Part shown: in pieces, positions 34,710 through 42,417 of the stretch | How positions within the stretch are numbered: the stretch's first letter is position 1 | Layout: every line of letters starts with the position of its first letter | Assembly (NCBI RefSeq): GCF_003057875.1 | Contig: NZ_PYXZ01000010.1 | Location: forward strand, 1-64,000 | Direction of reading: 5' to 3' | DNA from: Nocardioides currus | GTDB lineage: Bacteria; Actinomycetota; Actinomycetes; Propionibacteriales; Nocardioidaceae | Length of the DNA stretch: 64,000 bases | Made by a program: the position numbers and the translations under genes | The notes under the pieces: model-generated | Told to the model about the DNA's origin: nothing | Seen by the model: only the letters and a program-made list of their open reading frames with translations | The model's database searches: none

Positions 34710-34888
34710 CTACCTCCAGGTGGCGTGGGCCCTGGAGGTGTGGGCGGGGGCAAGGTCGCGGTGCCACCACACCTTCGCCGGGCAGACTCGCCCGGCCTCT
34801 CGTCGGTGACGCCGGACGCGCGGGGCGCCGCTGCTCTGGGCTCGGCGGTGAGGCCGGACCAGGGAGGTTGTCATGCTCCGCGGTGCTC
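34710..34888 (-). promoter_or_regulatory. Translational T-box leader of aspS2
   Basis: On the minus strand a -10 TACGCT (34895-34900 on +) starts a leader of about 180 nt. The 27-nt hairpin at 34858-34884 has a 9-nt loop CAUGACAAC with GAC and AAC triplets. The core T-box has helix GGTGTGG/CCACACC (34767-34773 with 34737-34743), the 7-nt bulge TGGCACC (matches UGGNACC) and helix GCG/CGC. A competing 9-bp hairpin, ACCTCCAGG with CCTGGAGGT (34731-34739 with 34712-34720), buries the Shine-Dalgarno GGAGG. The two structures share bases 34737-34739, so they are exclusive. Confidence 0.8.
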
Positions 34889-34951
34889 GGGACCAGCGTA
34901 GGCGCGGGTGGCCCCGCAGCGACAACTGTTTCCGCTGTCACACTGACCGCC

Positions 34952-35905
34952 ATGCTCGTCCACCTGCGACTCAACGTGCCGTCCGACCTGAGTGACGAGG
35001 TGACCGCGCTCCTGGTCGACCACGACTGCGCCACCAACGTGACCCGCCAGCGTTCGGTGTCGCTCGTCCCGGCCGGCGACCTCGTCGAGTGCGACGTCGC
35101 GCGCGAGATGGCCGGCGAGGTCATCGGCCGGCTCAAGGAGACCGGTCTGGGCGAGACCGGCGGGATCCTCGTGTCCACGCCCACCGCCTGGCCGTTCGCG
35201 TCGGCACGCCGGTTGGAGGAGGCGGCACCGGGAGACCCCGAGGACGCGGTCATCTGGGACAGCGTCATCGACCAGGCGTACGCCGCGTCGCGTCCGACGG
35301 TCAGCTTCTACATCTTCCTCGCCCTGGCCACCCTCCTCGCCGCCATCGCCGTCATCACCGACTCCGCGGTCCTGGTCATCGGGGCGATGGTGGTGGGGCC
35401 GGAGTTCGGCACCGTCGCCGCGGTCGCCACCGGCGTGGTCTTCGGGCGCTGGCGCCTGTCGCTGCGGGCGCTGCGCCTGCTGGTGGTCGGCTTCGCCGCG
35501 TGCATCCTGGTGGTCGCACTGCTGGCGCTCGTGGCCGACCTGACCGGGCTGGTGACCTCGGAGATGGTGTCGCGTCCCCGCCCGCAGACCGGCTTCATCT
35601 GGCACCCCGACCGCTGGTCGTTCATCGTCGCCCTGATCGCCGGCGCCGCGGGCGTGCTCGCCCTGTCGACGAGCAAGGCCAACGCGATGGTGGGCGTCTT
35701 CATCTCGGTGACGACCGTCCCCGCGGCCGGCAACCTCGCCCTCGCCCTCGGCACCTGGACGCCGTCGGAGATCTCGGGCTCGCTGGCCCAGCTGGGCGTC
35801 AACCTGGCCGGGATGATCGTGGCCGGGACCGTCGTGCTCGTGCTCCAGCGGCTCCTGTGGAGCCGGGTCATGGCGGCGTCGGAGCGCCTCCTCACCCAGC
35901 GCTGA
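34952..35905 (+). CDS. DUF389-family membrane protein
   Basis: The 317-residue protein has an N-terminal cytosolic ferredoxin-like segment (about 100 residues, MLVHLRLNVPSDLSDEVTALL) followed by six helices with VLVIGAMVVGPEFGTVAAVATG, the DUF389 signature, and SLAQLGVNLAGMIVAG. DUF389 proteins are TerC-neighbour-like membrane proteins of unknown transport. CACACT (34939-34944) is 7 bases before ATG. The gene ends inside the operator palindrome of the next operon. Confidence 0.88.
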   Translation: MLVHLRLNVPSDLSDEVTALLVDHDCATNVTRQRSVSLVPAGDLVECDVAREMAGEVIGRLKETGLGETGGILVSTPTAWPFASARRLEEAAPGDPEDAVIWDSVIDQAYAASRPTVSFYIFLALATLLAAIAVITDSAVLVIGAMVVGPEFGTVAAVATGVVFGRWRLSLRALRLLVVGFAACILVVALLALVADLTGLVTSEMVSRPRPQTGFIWHPDRWSFIVALIAGAAGVLALSTSKANAMVGVFISVTTVPAAGNLALALGTWTPSEISGSLAQLGVNLAGMIVAGTVVLVLQRLLWSRVMAASERLLTQR

Positions 35906-35947
35906 TGTCAACCAACGGTTGACATGGCCCACCGCGTCGCCGAGGCT
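35905..35947 (+). promoter_or_regulatory. Promoter-operator: palindrome over a consensus -35 box
   Basis: ATGTCAACC-AAC-GGTTGACAT is a perfect 9-bp palindrome at 35905-35925. Its right arm contains a consensus -35 TTGACA (35919-35924). Exactly 17 bp later GAGGCT (35942-35947) serves as -10, and ATG 35954 follows after 6 bases. A dimeric repressor on the palindrome would cover the -35. Confidence 0.75.
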
Positions 35948-35953
35948 GGTCGC

Positions 35954-36307
35954 ATGCCAGGACCCGTGCCCCACCTGCTGGTGGCCGTTGCCCTCACCGT
36001 CGCGATCGCCCTGATCTCCGGGGGGCGCTGGCCGCACTACGTGATGGGGGCCGGCTTCACCCTCGCCCTGTTCGTGATGCTGCTCGCCAGCACCCACGGG
36101 CAGGAGGGGGCGACGGTGGGCTGGCCCGCGTGGACGACCTTCGCGTCGGCCTCGGTCGTCACCCTCCTCCTCGGCTCCCTGCTCCTGTGGATCGGGGACC
36201 GCGACAACGGCGCCTGGTGGGGAGCGGCCGCCATCATGGCTGCGGCCGTCTCGTGGCCGGTGACGCACCTGTCCCGCTCGCGCGACGCCGGTCCCGAGGC
36301 CGGGTGA
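35954..36307 (+). CDS. Small four-helix membrane protein
   Basis: The 117-residue protein is almost entirely hydrophobic: LLVAVALTVAIALISGG, YVMGAGFTLALFVMLLAS, WTTFASASVVTLLLGSLLLWIG, GAAAIMAAAVSWPVTHL. I see no named domain. ATG 35954 fits the promoter spacing; an in-frame ATG at 35924 lies inside the operator and upstream of the predicted transcript start. It is 10 bases before the HTH gene, with which it forms an operon. Confidence 0.75.
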   Translation: MPGPVPHLLVAVALTVAIALISGGRWPHYVMGAGFTLALFVMLLASTHGQEGATVGWPAWTTFASASVVTLLLGSLLLWIGDRDNGAWWGAAAIMAAAVSWPVTHLSRSRDAGPEAG

Positions 36308-36317
36308 GCGAGGCCGG

Positions 36318-36893
36318 GTGAGCGACGACGGGCTCCCCGAGGTCGCGACGGCACACCGGGCGCTCGCGACGGCGCGTGCCGACCTCCAGGCGGCGGTCGA
36401 CAGGGCTCGTTCCCGCGGCACCTCGTGGGCCGCCATCGGCGCCACCCTCGACATGACCAGGCAGGCCGCCTTCAAGCGCTTCGGCCGGCCCCGCGATCCA
36501 CGCACAGGAGACACCATGACCCCGACCGACCTCACCACGCTGCCCGCCCTGACCGAGCGCGCCTTCGCCCTGCTCGACGCCGGCGACCACGTCGCGCTCC
36601 GGGGGCTGATGACCGAGCAGACGGCCGAGGCCCTGACCCCCGACCTCCTGCTCGACACCTGGTCCCAGGTCGTGGCCGAGTCGGGCAACCTCGCGCGGTG
36701 CCGGGACACCGGGCTCGAGTCCTTCGAGGGTGCCGTGCTCGACCCGTCCGAGCCCTCCCTGGGTGGCGCCGTCGGTCACACCACGATCGAGTGCGAGGTC
36801 GGGGAGTGGTGGGGCCGGGTCGCCTTCGACCCCGACCAGCGGATCATCGGCCTGCTCGTCGTGCCGGTCGACACGACCGACCTCCCGTTCTGA
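36318..36893 (+). CDS. Small HTH protein with a DUF3887-like C-terminal domain
   Basis: In the 191-residue protein, residues 1-57 hold a coiled helix and a helix-turn-helix (ARSRGTSWAAIGATLDMTRQAAFKRF) of the kind found in Clp-N/actinobacterial regulators. From about residue 70, ALTERAFALLDAGDHVALRGLMTEQT opens a DUF3887-like NTF2-fold domain (often a sensor of small ligands). It is the likely repressor of its own operon through the palindrome at 35905. Confidence 0.75.
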   Translation: MSDDGLPEVATAHRALATARADLQAAVDRARSRGTSWAAIGATLDMTRQAAFKRFGRPRDPRTGDTMTPTDLTTLPALTERAFALLDAGDHVALRGLMTEQTAEALTPDLLLDTWSQVVAESGNLARCRDTGLESFEGAVLDPSEPSLGGAVGHTTIECEVGEWWGRVAFDPDQRIIGLLVVPVDTTDLPF

Positions 36894-36896
36894 GGA

Positions 36897-37814
36897 TCAC
36901 GCCGGCGCGAGGTAGCGGTTGGTGTGGTGCGTGGCGAACCCGAGCCGGGCGTACGTCGCCAGGCCGGCCTCGTTCCCCGTCTCGACGTGCAGCCACGCGG
37001 TCGACGCTCCGAGCGAGGCGCCCCAGTCGAGCAGGTCCGCGACGACCGCGGTGCCGAGGCCCTGTCGCCGGCGCGCGGGGTCGACGACCAGGTGGTGCAG
37101 CCCGAGCCAGTCGCCGTCCAGGAAGGCCTCCCCACGGGCCGACCCGTCGGTGGTCTCCACCACGCAGGCCGTGTCCGACTCGGTGAGCACCAGGTCGTCC
37201 GCCCCGCGGCCCGCGGCCCGGAGCGCGCGGGACACCGGCGCGACCTGGAAGTGCGCGTCGCCCCCGGGGACCGGACGCCAGTCGAGCGTGGTCCTGAACC
37301 AGCGCTCGTAGCTGGAGGCGGCCTTCACCTGCACCATCGGCGTCTGGCCGCGGTCCTCGTAGAACCGCAGCACCGTGTTGGTCGCCAGCGTCAGCGGGAC
37401 CCCGGCGTCGCCCATCGCCAGCGCCGAGTTGGCCCGCTTGCGCGGTCGGTCGCCCGGGCGCGCCGGGCAGCTGCGCAGCACCCAGTCGCCGAGGTCGACG
37501 CGTTCCATCCCCTCGAAGACGCCGAGACCGTGGCCCTCGGCCTCGCGTGCCGACACCCGGTCGCGCACGGAGGCGCGAGGCGGCACGGGCTTGCCGGTGA
37601 CCACGTCGGCCACCCTGATCGCCACCGGACCGGCGCCGTCGCGGTCGACCACCAGATTGTCCGCCCCCCACGACAGGCAGGTGCCGAGCACGTCGGTGGC
37701 GCGGCCGTCGGGCAGGAGGTGGCGCACCACGATCCGCTGGCCGACGACGTGCGGACCGAGCCGGTGCTGCTGCGTCGGGCTGCCCACGGAGTGGGGTTCC
37801 GGCGCGTCCGACAT
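36897..37814 (-). CDS. GNAT N-acetyltransferase with an N-terminal SH3-like domain
   Basis: In the 305-residue protein, residues 20-75 (GQRIVVRHLLPDGRATDVLGTCLSWGADNLVV) form a small beta-barrel like that seen in actinobacterial acetyltransferases beside fdxA. The C-terminal GNAT domain carries LGLHHLVVDPARRRQGLGTAVVADLL (motif A, acetyl-CoA pyrophosphate loop) and AWLHVETGNEAGLATYARLGF (motif B). The acceptor is unknown. TAGTAT (37822-37827 on the other strand) is 7 bases before ATG. Divergent from the ferredoxin gene, as in related genomes. Confidence 0.88.
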   Translation of the reverse strand: MSDAPEPHSVGSPTQQHRLGPHVVGQRIVVRHLLPDGRATDVLGTCLSWGADNLVVDRDGAGPVAIRVADVVTGKPVPPRASVRDRVSAREAEGHGLGVFEGMERVDLGDWVLRSCPARPGDRPRKRANSALAMGDAGVPLTLATNTVLRFYEDRGQTPMVQVKAASSYERWFRTTLDWRPVPGGDAHFQVAPVSRALRAAGRGADDLVLTESDTACVVETTDGSARGEAFLDGDWLGLHHLVVDPARRRQGLGTAVVADLLDWGASLGASTAWLHVETGNEAGLATYARLGFATHHTNRYLAPA

Positions 37815-37820
37815 GCAAGG

Positions 37821-37827
37821 GATACTA
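37821..37827. promoter_or_regulatory. Overlapping divergent -10 boxes for the GNAT gene and fdxA
   Basis: GATACTA reads as GATACT on + and TAGTAT on -. The minus-strand hexamer is 7 bases before the GNAT ATG (leaderless), while the plus-strand one would start an fdxA message about 37833 with a leader bearing TAGGAGGA (37858-37865). Confidence 0.45.
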
Positions 37828-37869
37828 AGGTTGATCGAGCCAGCGTCCCTGCCCCAGTAGGAGGATTCG

Positions 37870-38196
37870 GTGACCTACGTCATCGCCCAGCCGTGCGTCG
37901 ACCTCAAGGACCGCGCGTGCGTCGACGAGTGCCCCGTCGACTGCATCTACGAGGGCAAGCGCATGCTCTACATCCACCCCGACGAGTGCGTCGACTGCGG
38001 CGCCTGCGAGCCGGTCTGCCCGGTCGAGGCGATCTTCTACGAGGACGACACGCCGGAGGAGTGGAAGGAGTACTACACCGCCAACGTGGGCTTCTTCGAC
38101 GATCTCGGCTCGCCCGGTGGCGCCGCCAAGATGGGTGAGATCGACAAGGACCACCCCTTGGTCGCCGCGCTCCCGCCCCAAGAGCACGACGAGTGA
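37870..38196 (+). CDS. fdxA: Seven-iron ferredoxin FdxA
   Basis: The 108-residue electron carrier has Cys9, 17 and 50 for the [3Fe-4S] cluster and Cys21, 40, 43 and 46 for the [4Fe-4S] cluster; Cys25 is the usual free one (the pattern of Azotobacter FdI). The acidic extension EEWKEYYTANVGFFDDLGSPGGA is typical of actinobacterial FdxA/FdxC. TAGGAGGA lies 4 bases before GTG. It overlaps dapC by four bases (GTGA), as fdxC-dapC do in mycobacteria. Confidence 0.95.
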   Translation: MTYVIAQPCVDLKDRACVDECPVDCIYEGKRMLYIHPDECVDCGACEPVCPVEAIFYEDDTPEEWKEYYTANVGFFDDLGSPGGAAKMGEIDKDHPLVAALPPQEHDE

Positions 38197-39299
38197 CCGG
38201 CCGGGTCTCGACCCGGCTCCCGGACTTTCCCTGGGACAAGCTGACGACGTACGCCGCCACGGCGCGCGCGCACGCTGACGGGATCGTCGACCTCTCGGTC
38301 GGCACCCCCGTCGACCCGACCCCGGCGGTCGTCCAGGAGGCACTGCGCGCGGCCGCAGACTCGCCCGGCTACCCGATCACCATCGGCCTGCCGGAGACGA
38401 GGCAGGCCGCGATCGACTGGCTGTCGCGGCGCTTCGGCGTGGTCGACCTCGGACTCGACGCGGTGCTGCCGGTGATCGGCTCCAAGGAGCTGATCGGCTC
38501 GATGGCGGTCCACCTCGGCATCGGCCCCGGCGACCTGATCGGCTACCCCGAGCTGGCCTACCCGACCTACGAGGTCGGTGCCGCCCTCGCGGGTGCGCGG
38601 GCGATGGCGACCGACTCGCTGACCGCCTTCGGACCCGAGACCCCGCGGCTGCTGTGGCTCAACTCGCCGTCCAACCCGACCGGTCGCGTGCTGCCGCCCT
38701 CCCACCTGCGCAAGGTCGTCGAGTGGTGTCGTGAGCGCGGCACGATCCTGGTCTCCGACGAGTGCTACCTCGAGTGCGCGTGGGACGTGGAGCCGGTCAG
38801 CGTGCTCCACCCCGACGTCTGCGGCGACTCCCACGACGGCATCCTCAGCGTCCACTCCCTGTCGAAGCGCTCCAACCTCGCGGGCTACCGCTGTGCGTTC
38901 GTCGCCGGCGACCCGACCCTGGTCGGCGAGCTCCTCGCCGTACGCAAGAACCTCGGCCTGCAGATGCCCGGCCCCCAGCAGCGCGCGATGATCGCCGCCC
39001 TCGAGGACGACGACCACGTCGCCGCCCAGCACGCGGCGTACGCCGCACGGCGGGCGAAGCTGCGCACCGCACTGGAGGCGGTCGGGTTCACCATCGACCA
39101 CTCCGAGGCATCGCTCTACCTCTGGGCGAGCCGCGGGGACGACTGCTGGACGACGGTCGGCGCCCTGGCCGACCTCGGCATCCTGGTCGCCCCCGGCGAC
39201 TTCTACGGCCCGGCCGGTGCCCGGCACGTGCGGGTCGCCTTCACGGCGACCGACGAGCGGATCGACGCCGCCGTCAGCCGGCTCTCGACCGCTGGCTGA
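38193..39299 (+). CDS. dapC: Succinyldiaminopimelate transaminase DapC
   Basis: The 368-residue class I/II aminotransferase contains LVSDECYLECAW, the PLP lysine in HSLSKRSNLAGYRCAF and the C-terminal RHVRVAFTATDERIDAAV. In lysine/peptidoglycan synthesis it converts succinyl-2-amino-6-ketopimelate to succinyl-DAP. The coupling to fdxA and the presence of dapD and dapE in the same window support this specific call over a generic aminotransferase. Confidence 0.92.
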   Translation: MTGRVSTRLPDFPWDKLTTYAATARAHADGIVDLSVGTPVDPTPAVVQEALRAAADSPGYPITIGLPETRQAAIDWLSRRFGVVDLGLDAVLPVIGSKELIGSMAVHLGIGPGDLIGYPELAYPTYEVGAALAGARAMATDSLTAFGPETPRLLWLNSPSNPTGRVLPPSHLRKVVEWCRERGTILVSDECYLECAWDVEPVSVLHPDVCGDSHDGILSVHSLSKRSNLAGYRCAFVAGDPTLVGELLAVRKNLGLQMPGPQQRAMIAALEDDDHVAAQHAAYAARRAKLRTALEAVGFTIDHSEASLYLWASRGDDCWTTVGALADLGILVAPGDFYGPAGARHVRVAFTATDERIDAAVSRLSTAG

Positions 39300-39332
39300 G
39301 CAGCGAGGGACGAGCGGGGTCGAACCGATGGC

Positions 39333-39647
39333 CTAGCGGTCCGCGGCGGCCGCGGGCATCGGGTGTGCCTCGCGCTCGGCCATCGGGTCGGGCTCGTGGT
39401 GCGCCTCGACCTGGGGCGTGCCGTCGAAGGCGGCGGCGTTGCGCACCCGCACGGCGTCGATGCTGCTCATCCGGATGATGGAGAGCGCGTCGTCGGTGCC
39501 GTGCAGGACGATGCCGTGGCCGTCCATCGCGTTGACCTGGCCGGAGATCCACTGGCCGGCCAGCAGGACGTCCACCGCCACGTCGGCGTCCTTCGCGCGC
39601 CGCAGCGCCGTGCCGATGGTGTAGATGGTCGAGCTGATCTGTGCCAT
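39333..39647 (-). CDS. Small Sm-like beta-barrel protein, copy A
   Basis: The 104-residue protein begins MAQISSTIYTIGTALRRAKDADVAVDVLLAGQWISGQVNAMDGHGIVL, then IIRMSSIDAVRVRN. The strand pattern VDVLLxGQWIxGxVxAxDGHGxVL...IxxIDAV resembles an Sm/Hfq-like or SH3-type barrel: a short helix, five strands, two conserved loops. A flexible tail of about 30 residues follows. It is a close paralogue of the gene at 39797. Function unknown. Confidence 0.7.
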   Translation of the reverse strand: MAQISSTIYTIGTALRRAKDADVAVDVLLAGQWISGQVNAMDGHGIVLHGTDDALSIIRMSSIDAVRVRNAAAFDGTPQVEAHHEPDPMAEREAHPMPAAAADR

Positions 39648-39796
39648 GTGTGCGGGTCCCCCGTGCGTGTGCGCGCCCGACAGGACCGTCGGGCTCACCT
39701 CCACCCTAGGCGAGGCATCGGATCGGGTCCGGCGCCGATCGGCCGGAAATCGGTGGCCCCATCGGGTGGTGCGCGTCGACCGATCCGCGGATCGGC

Positions 39797-40162
39797 TCAG
39801 CCGGCGAAGCCGTGCCGGTGCACGAGCCCGGTCTCGAGGGAGCCGCGGGGACGCACCACGTGGAGGTCGTCGACCCGGTCGGCGGGCGCCGCCGGCATCA
39901 CGTGCGCGTCGTCGGCGGAACCGGGCTCGGCCGGCTCGTCGCCACGGAAGCGGCCGGCCTGCCGCACGAGCACCGCGTCCACCTTCTCGACGCGCAGCAT
40001 CGCGATCCCGCCGTCGTCGCACTGGAGCACGACGCCGTGCCCGTCCACCGCGCTGACGAGGCCGTGGATCCACTGACCGTCGACCAGCACGTCGACGGAC
40101 ACGTCGGCGTCGTGGGCACGGGTGAGGGCGGTCCCGATGGTGTAGATCGTCGAGCTCAGCAT
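39797..40162 (-). CDS. Small Sm-like beta-barrel protein, copy B
   Basis: The 121-residue paralogue of the gene at 39333 shares SSTIYTIGTALTRAHDADVSVDVLVDGQWIHGLVSAVDGHGVVL and MLRVEKVDAVLVRQAG, with a longer polar tail. TAGCCT (40169-40174 on + as AGGCTA) precedes ATG by 6 bases. The order B then A on the minus strand, 149 bases apart, suggests tandem duplication. Function unknown. Confidence 0.7.
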   Translation of the reverse strand: MLSSTIYTIGTALTRAHDADVSVDVLVDGQWIHGLVSAVDGHGVVLQCDDGGIAMLRVEKVDAVLVRQAGRFRGDEPAEPGSADDAHVMPAAPADRVDDLHVVRPRGSLETGLVHRHGFAG

Positions 40163-40248
40163 GCGCCGAGGCTAGGTCGGCGCGCGGTGGACGACCGCGA
40201 CCGCGGCAGGTGGATTACCCCATTGGGGGGAGGGGGCCGGTCAGAGGT

Positions 40249-41256
40249 CTAGTCAGACACGTCGACGTGCACGTGGTCGCGGTGCTCGAGGATCTTCTGG
40301 TCCCCCCGTGAGGAGGACGGCACGTCGTAGTCGGTCCAGCCGTCGCCGGAGCGCGAGCCCGCGTGCCAGATGCGGTCGTCGAAGATCAGCGTGTTGATGG
40401 ACAGGCGGTCGGCCTGCGCCATCAGGTACGACGCGATCGCCCAGCCGCGCTTCTTGTTCTCGGGGCTGATGGGCCGCACGAAGATGTCGATCGCGCGACC
40501 CTCGTAGTGCGCCGAGCCCTCCATGTGACCCGTGGTCACGCCGCCCGGCTCGAAGCCACCGAGCGAGAGCGTGCCGAAGACCGACTCGACCTCGGCGCGC
40601 ACGGTCGCCGCCCGCCTCACCAGTCCCGACCCGTCGAGACGGTCGCTGGCCTCGTCGGCGTCGCCCGGCGTCTCGCACCAGAAGGCGCGCGGGCTGTTGC
40701 CGGTGAGGGCGGAGGCCAGCGCCCGGGCGTCGGCCTCGTGGTCGGCGTACGCGTCGGGGAAGGCGGAGCGCTGGACGGCCTGGGCCGCCTCGGTGATCTC
40801 CATCGACTCGTAGCCGTCGATCTTCACGAGCGCGTCGTAGAACGTGTGGGTCGAGTAGACCGGGTCGAGGATCTGCTCGATCGTGCCCCACCCCTGTGAG
40901 GGGCGCTGCTGGAAGAGGCCGATGGAGTCGCGGTCGCCGTGCTCGATGTTGAGCAGCTTGGACTCCTGGTAGGCCGTCGCGAGCGCGATGCTCGCGGCGC
41001 GGGCCGGCAGCCCGCGCTGGACGGAGATGCCGGTGATCAGCGCGGCGTTCTCCGCCTGCTCCTGCGTGACCTCCACCCGGTGCCCGTCGACGAGCGCCGT
41101 GCACCCGCTGGGGCGGACCAGCGGCCCCACGCCCCGGTCGACCAGCACCCCGACCCCGACGAACACGAGCACGCCGACGAGGCCGGCGACGACGAGCTTG
41201 CCGAGGCCGGTCAGGCGGGCCGGCCCCGGCCGAGCCGCTCGGACCTGTCTGCCCAC
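40249..41256 (-). CDS. Membrane-anchored lysozyme-like / M15-like wall protein
   Basis: The 335-residue protein has an N-terminal membrane segment (LGKLVVAGLVGVLVFVGVGVLV), a middle lysozyme-like part (ALATAYQESKLLNIEHGDRDSIGLFQQRP, a Glu followed by the IGLFQQRPSQGWG block) and a C-terminal M15-like domain with HMEGSAHYEGRAIDIFVRPI, HAGSR and RDHVHVDVSD. The last part matches the ARB-07466-type C-terminal domain. It probably acts on peptidoglycan at the outside. GTG 41256 is 7 bases after the dapD stop. Confidence 0.75.
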   Translation of the reverse strand: MGRQVRAARPGPARLTGLGKLVVAGLVGVLVFVGVGVLVDRGVGPLVRPSGCTALVDGHRVEVTQEQAENAALITGISVQRGLPARAASIALATAYQESKLLNIEHGDRDSIGLFQQRPSQGWGTIEQILDPVYSTHTFYDALVKIDGYESMEITEAAQAVQRSAFPDAYADHEADARALASALTGNSPRAFWCETPGDADEASDRLDGSGLVRRAATVRAEVESVFGTLSLGGFEPGGVTTGHMEGSAHYEGRAIDIFVRPISPENKKRGWAIASYLMAQADRLSINTLIFDDRIWHAGSRSGDGWTDYDVPSSSRGDQKILEHRDHVHVDVSD

Positions 41257-41263
41257 GGGGGCG

Positions 41264-42202
41264 TCAGTCGTTGGCGTGGAGCGCGGCGTTGAGCGCGATG
41301 CCCTCGCCGTTCCACGGCACGGCCTCGATGGCGCCGCTGACCGAGTTGCGGCGGAACAGCACGTTGTCGGCACCCGACAAGGTGGCGGCCTTGACGACCT
41401 GCGGCTTGCCCTCGATGTCGCGGATCGTCACCTTCGTCCCGGCGGTGACGTAGCAGCCCGCCTCGACCACGCAGTCGTCGCCGAGCGAGATCCCGATGCC
41501 GGCGTTGGCGCCGAGGAGGCAGCGCTCACCGACGGAGATGGTCTCCTTGCCGCCGCCCGACAGGGTGCCCATGATCGAGGCGCCCCCACCCACGTCGGAG
41601 CCGTCGCCGACGAGCACGCCGGCGGAGATGCGGCCCTCGACCATGGACGCGCCGAGGGTGCCGGCGTTGAAGTTGACGAAGCCCTCGTGCATCACGGTGG
41701 TGCCCTCGGCGAGGTGCGCGCCGAGCCGCACCCGGTCGGCATCGGCGATGCGGACGCCGGTGGGCAGGACGTAGTCGACGAGCCGGGGGAACTTGTCCAC
41801 GCCGAAGACGGTCACGTGCTGACCGGCTCCCATCAGCCGGGCACGGGTCTCCTCGAAGCCCGCCACGGCGCACGGCCCGGCGCTCGTCCACACGACGTTG
41901 GCGAGCAGCCCGAAGATCCCCTCCAGCGAGAGCGAGTGCGGCCTCACGAGCCGTGTGGAGAGCAGGTGCAGCCGCAGCCACACGTCGGCCGTGTCGGCCG
42001 GCGCTGCGTCCAGGTCGGCGATCTCGACCAGGCGCACCGAGCGGCGTACGCCGCGGAGCGGGTCCTCGCCCTCGAGCGCCGTCAGTGACGCGGGCGCCGC
42101 GTCGCCGTCGTGCTCACCGAGCGCGGGCGCGGGGAACCACACGTCGAGGACGCTGTCGGTGGCGTCGAGGGTCACCAGTCCGTGGCCGTAGGCAGAAGTC
42201 AC
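41264..42202 (-). CDS. dapD: 2,3,4,5-tetrahydrodipicolinate N-succinyltransferase DapD (actinobacterial type)
   Basis: The 312-residue protein has an N-terminal helical domain followed by a left-handed beta-helix (hexapeptide repeats) from about residue 150: [83 protein letters not shown]. It makes succinylated intermediates for DAP and lysine with succinyl-CoA. TAGGCT 6 bases before GTG 42202 gives a leaderless promoter. In M. tuberculosis it is divergent from dapE; here 10.9 kb separate them. Confidence 0.94.
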   Translation of the reverse strand: MTSAYGHGLVTLDATDSVLDVWFPAPALGEHDGDAAPASLTALEGEDPLRGVRRSVRLVEIADLDAAPADTADVWLRLHLLSTRLVRPHSLSLEGIFGLLANVVWTSAGPCAVAGFEETRARLMGAGQHVTVFGVDKFPRLVDYVLPTGVRIADADRVRLGAHLAEGTTVMHEGFVNFNAGTLGASMVEGRISAGVLVGDGSDVGGGASIMGTLSGGGKETISVGERCLLGANAGIGISLGDDCVVEAGCYVTAGTKVTIRDIEGKPQVVKAATLSGADNVLFRRNSVSGAIEAVPWNGEGIALNAALHAND

Positions 42203-42417
42203 GCTCCCAGCCTACGGAACCGGGCCCGACGGGCCGGGCGTCGGTGCCGCGAAGCGGTGGTCGGGAAAGCCTGTCACTTACTTCCGTAACTCGAGTGATT
42301 TAGTCTAGTTAGGCCGGGCGGACCACCCCCACCACGGAGTCGACGAGGACGGCTCCGGGTCCTGACCTGACAGCTTCCGCGGCCCACCGGGCCGCATCTC
42401 GGGAAGGTAGTAGCCAC
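42203..42417. promoter_or_regulatory. Regulatory gap before the SBP56-like operon
   Basis: TTAC-TTCC-GTAA at 42278-42289 is a dyad nested in TCACT (42274-42278) and AGTGA (42294-42298), followed by TAGTCT at 42301-42306, a likely -10 for the plus-strand operon. About 110 bases of leader follow, with AAGG near 42405 before GTG 42418. No gene is seen. Confidence 0.45.

Noticed and set aside
35905..35953. ATG 35924 as the start of the small membrane protein
   Set aside because: It lies within the operator palindrome and upstream of the predicted transcript start; ATG 35954 fits the promoter spacing.
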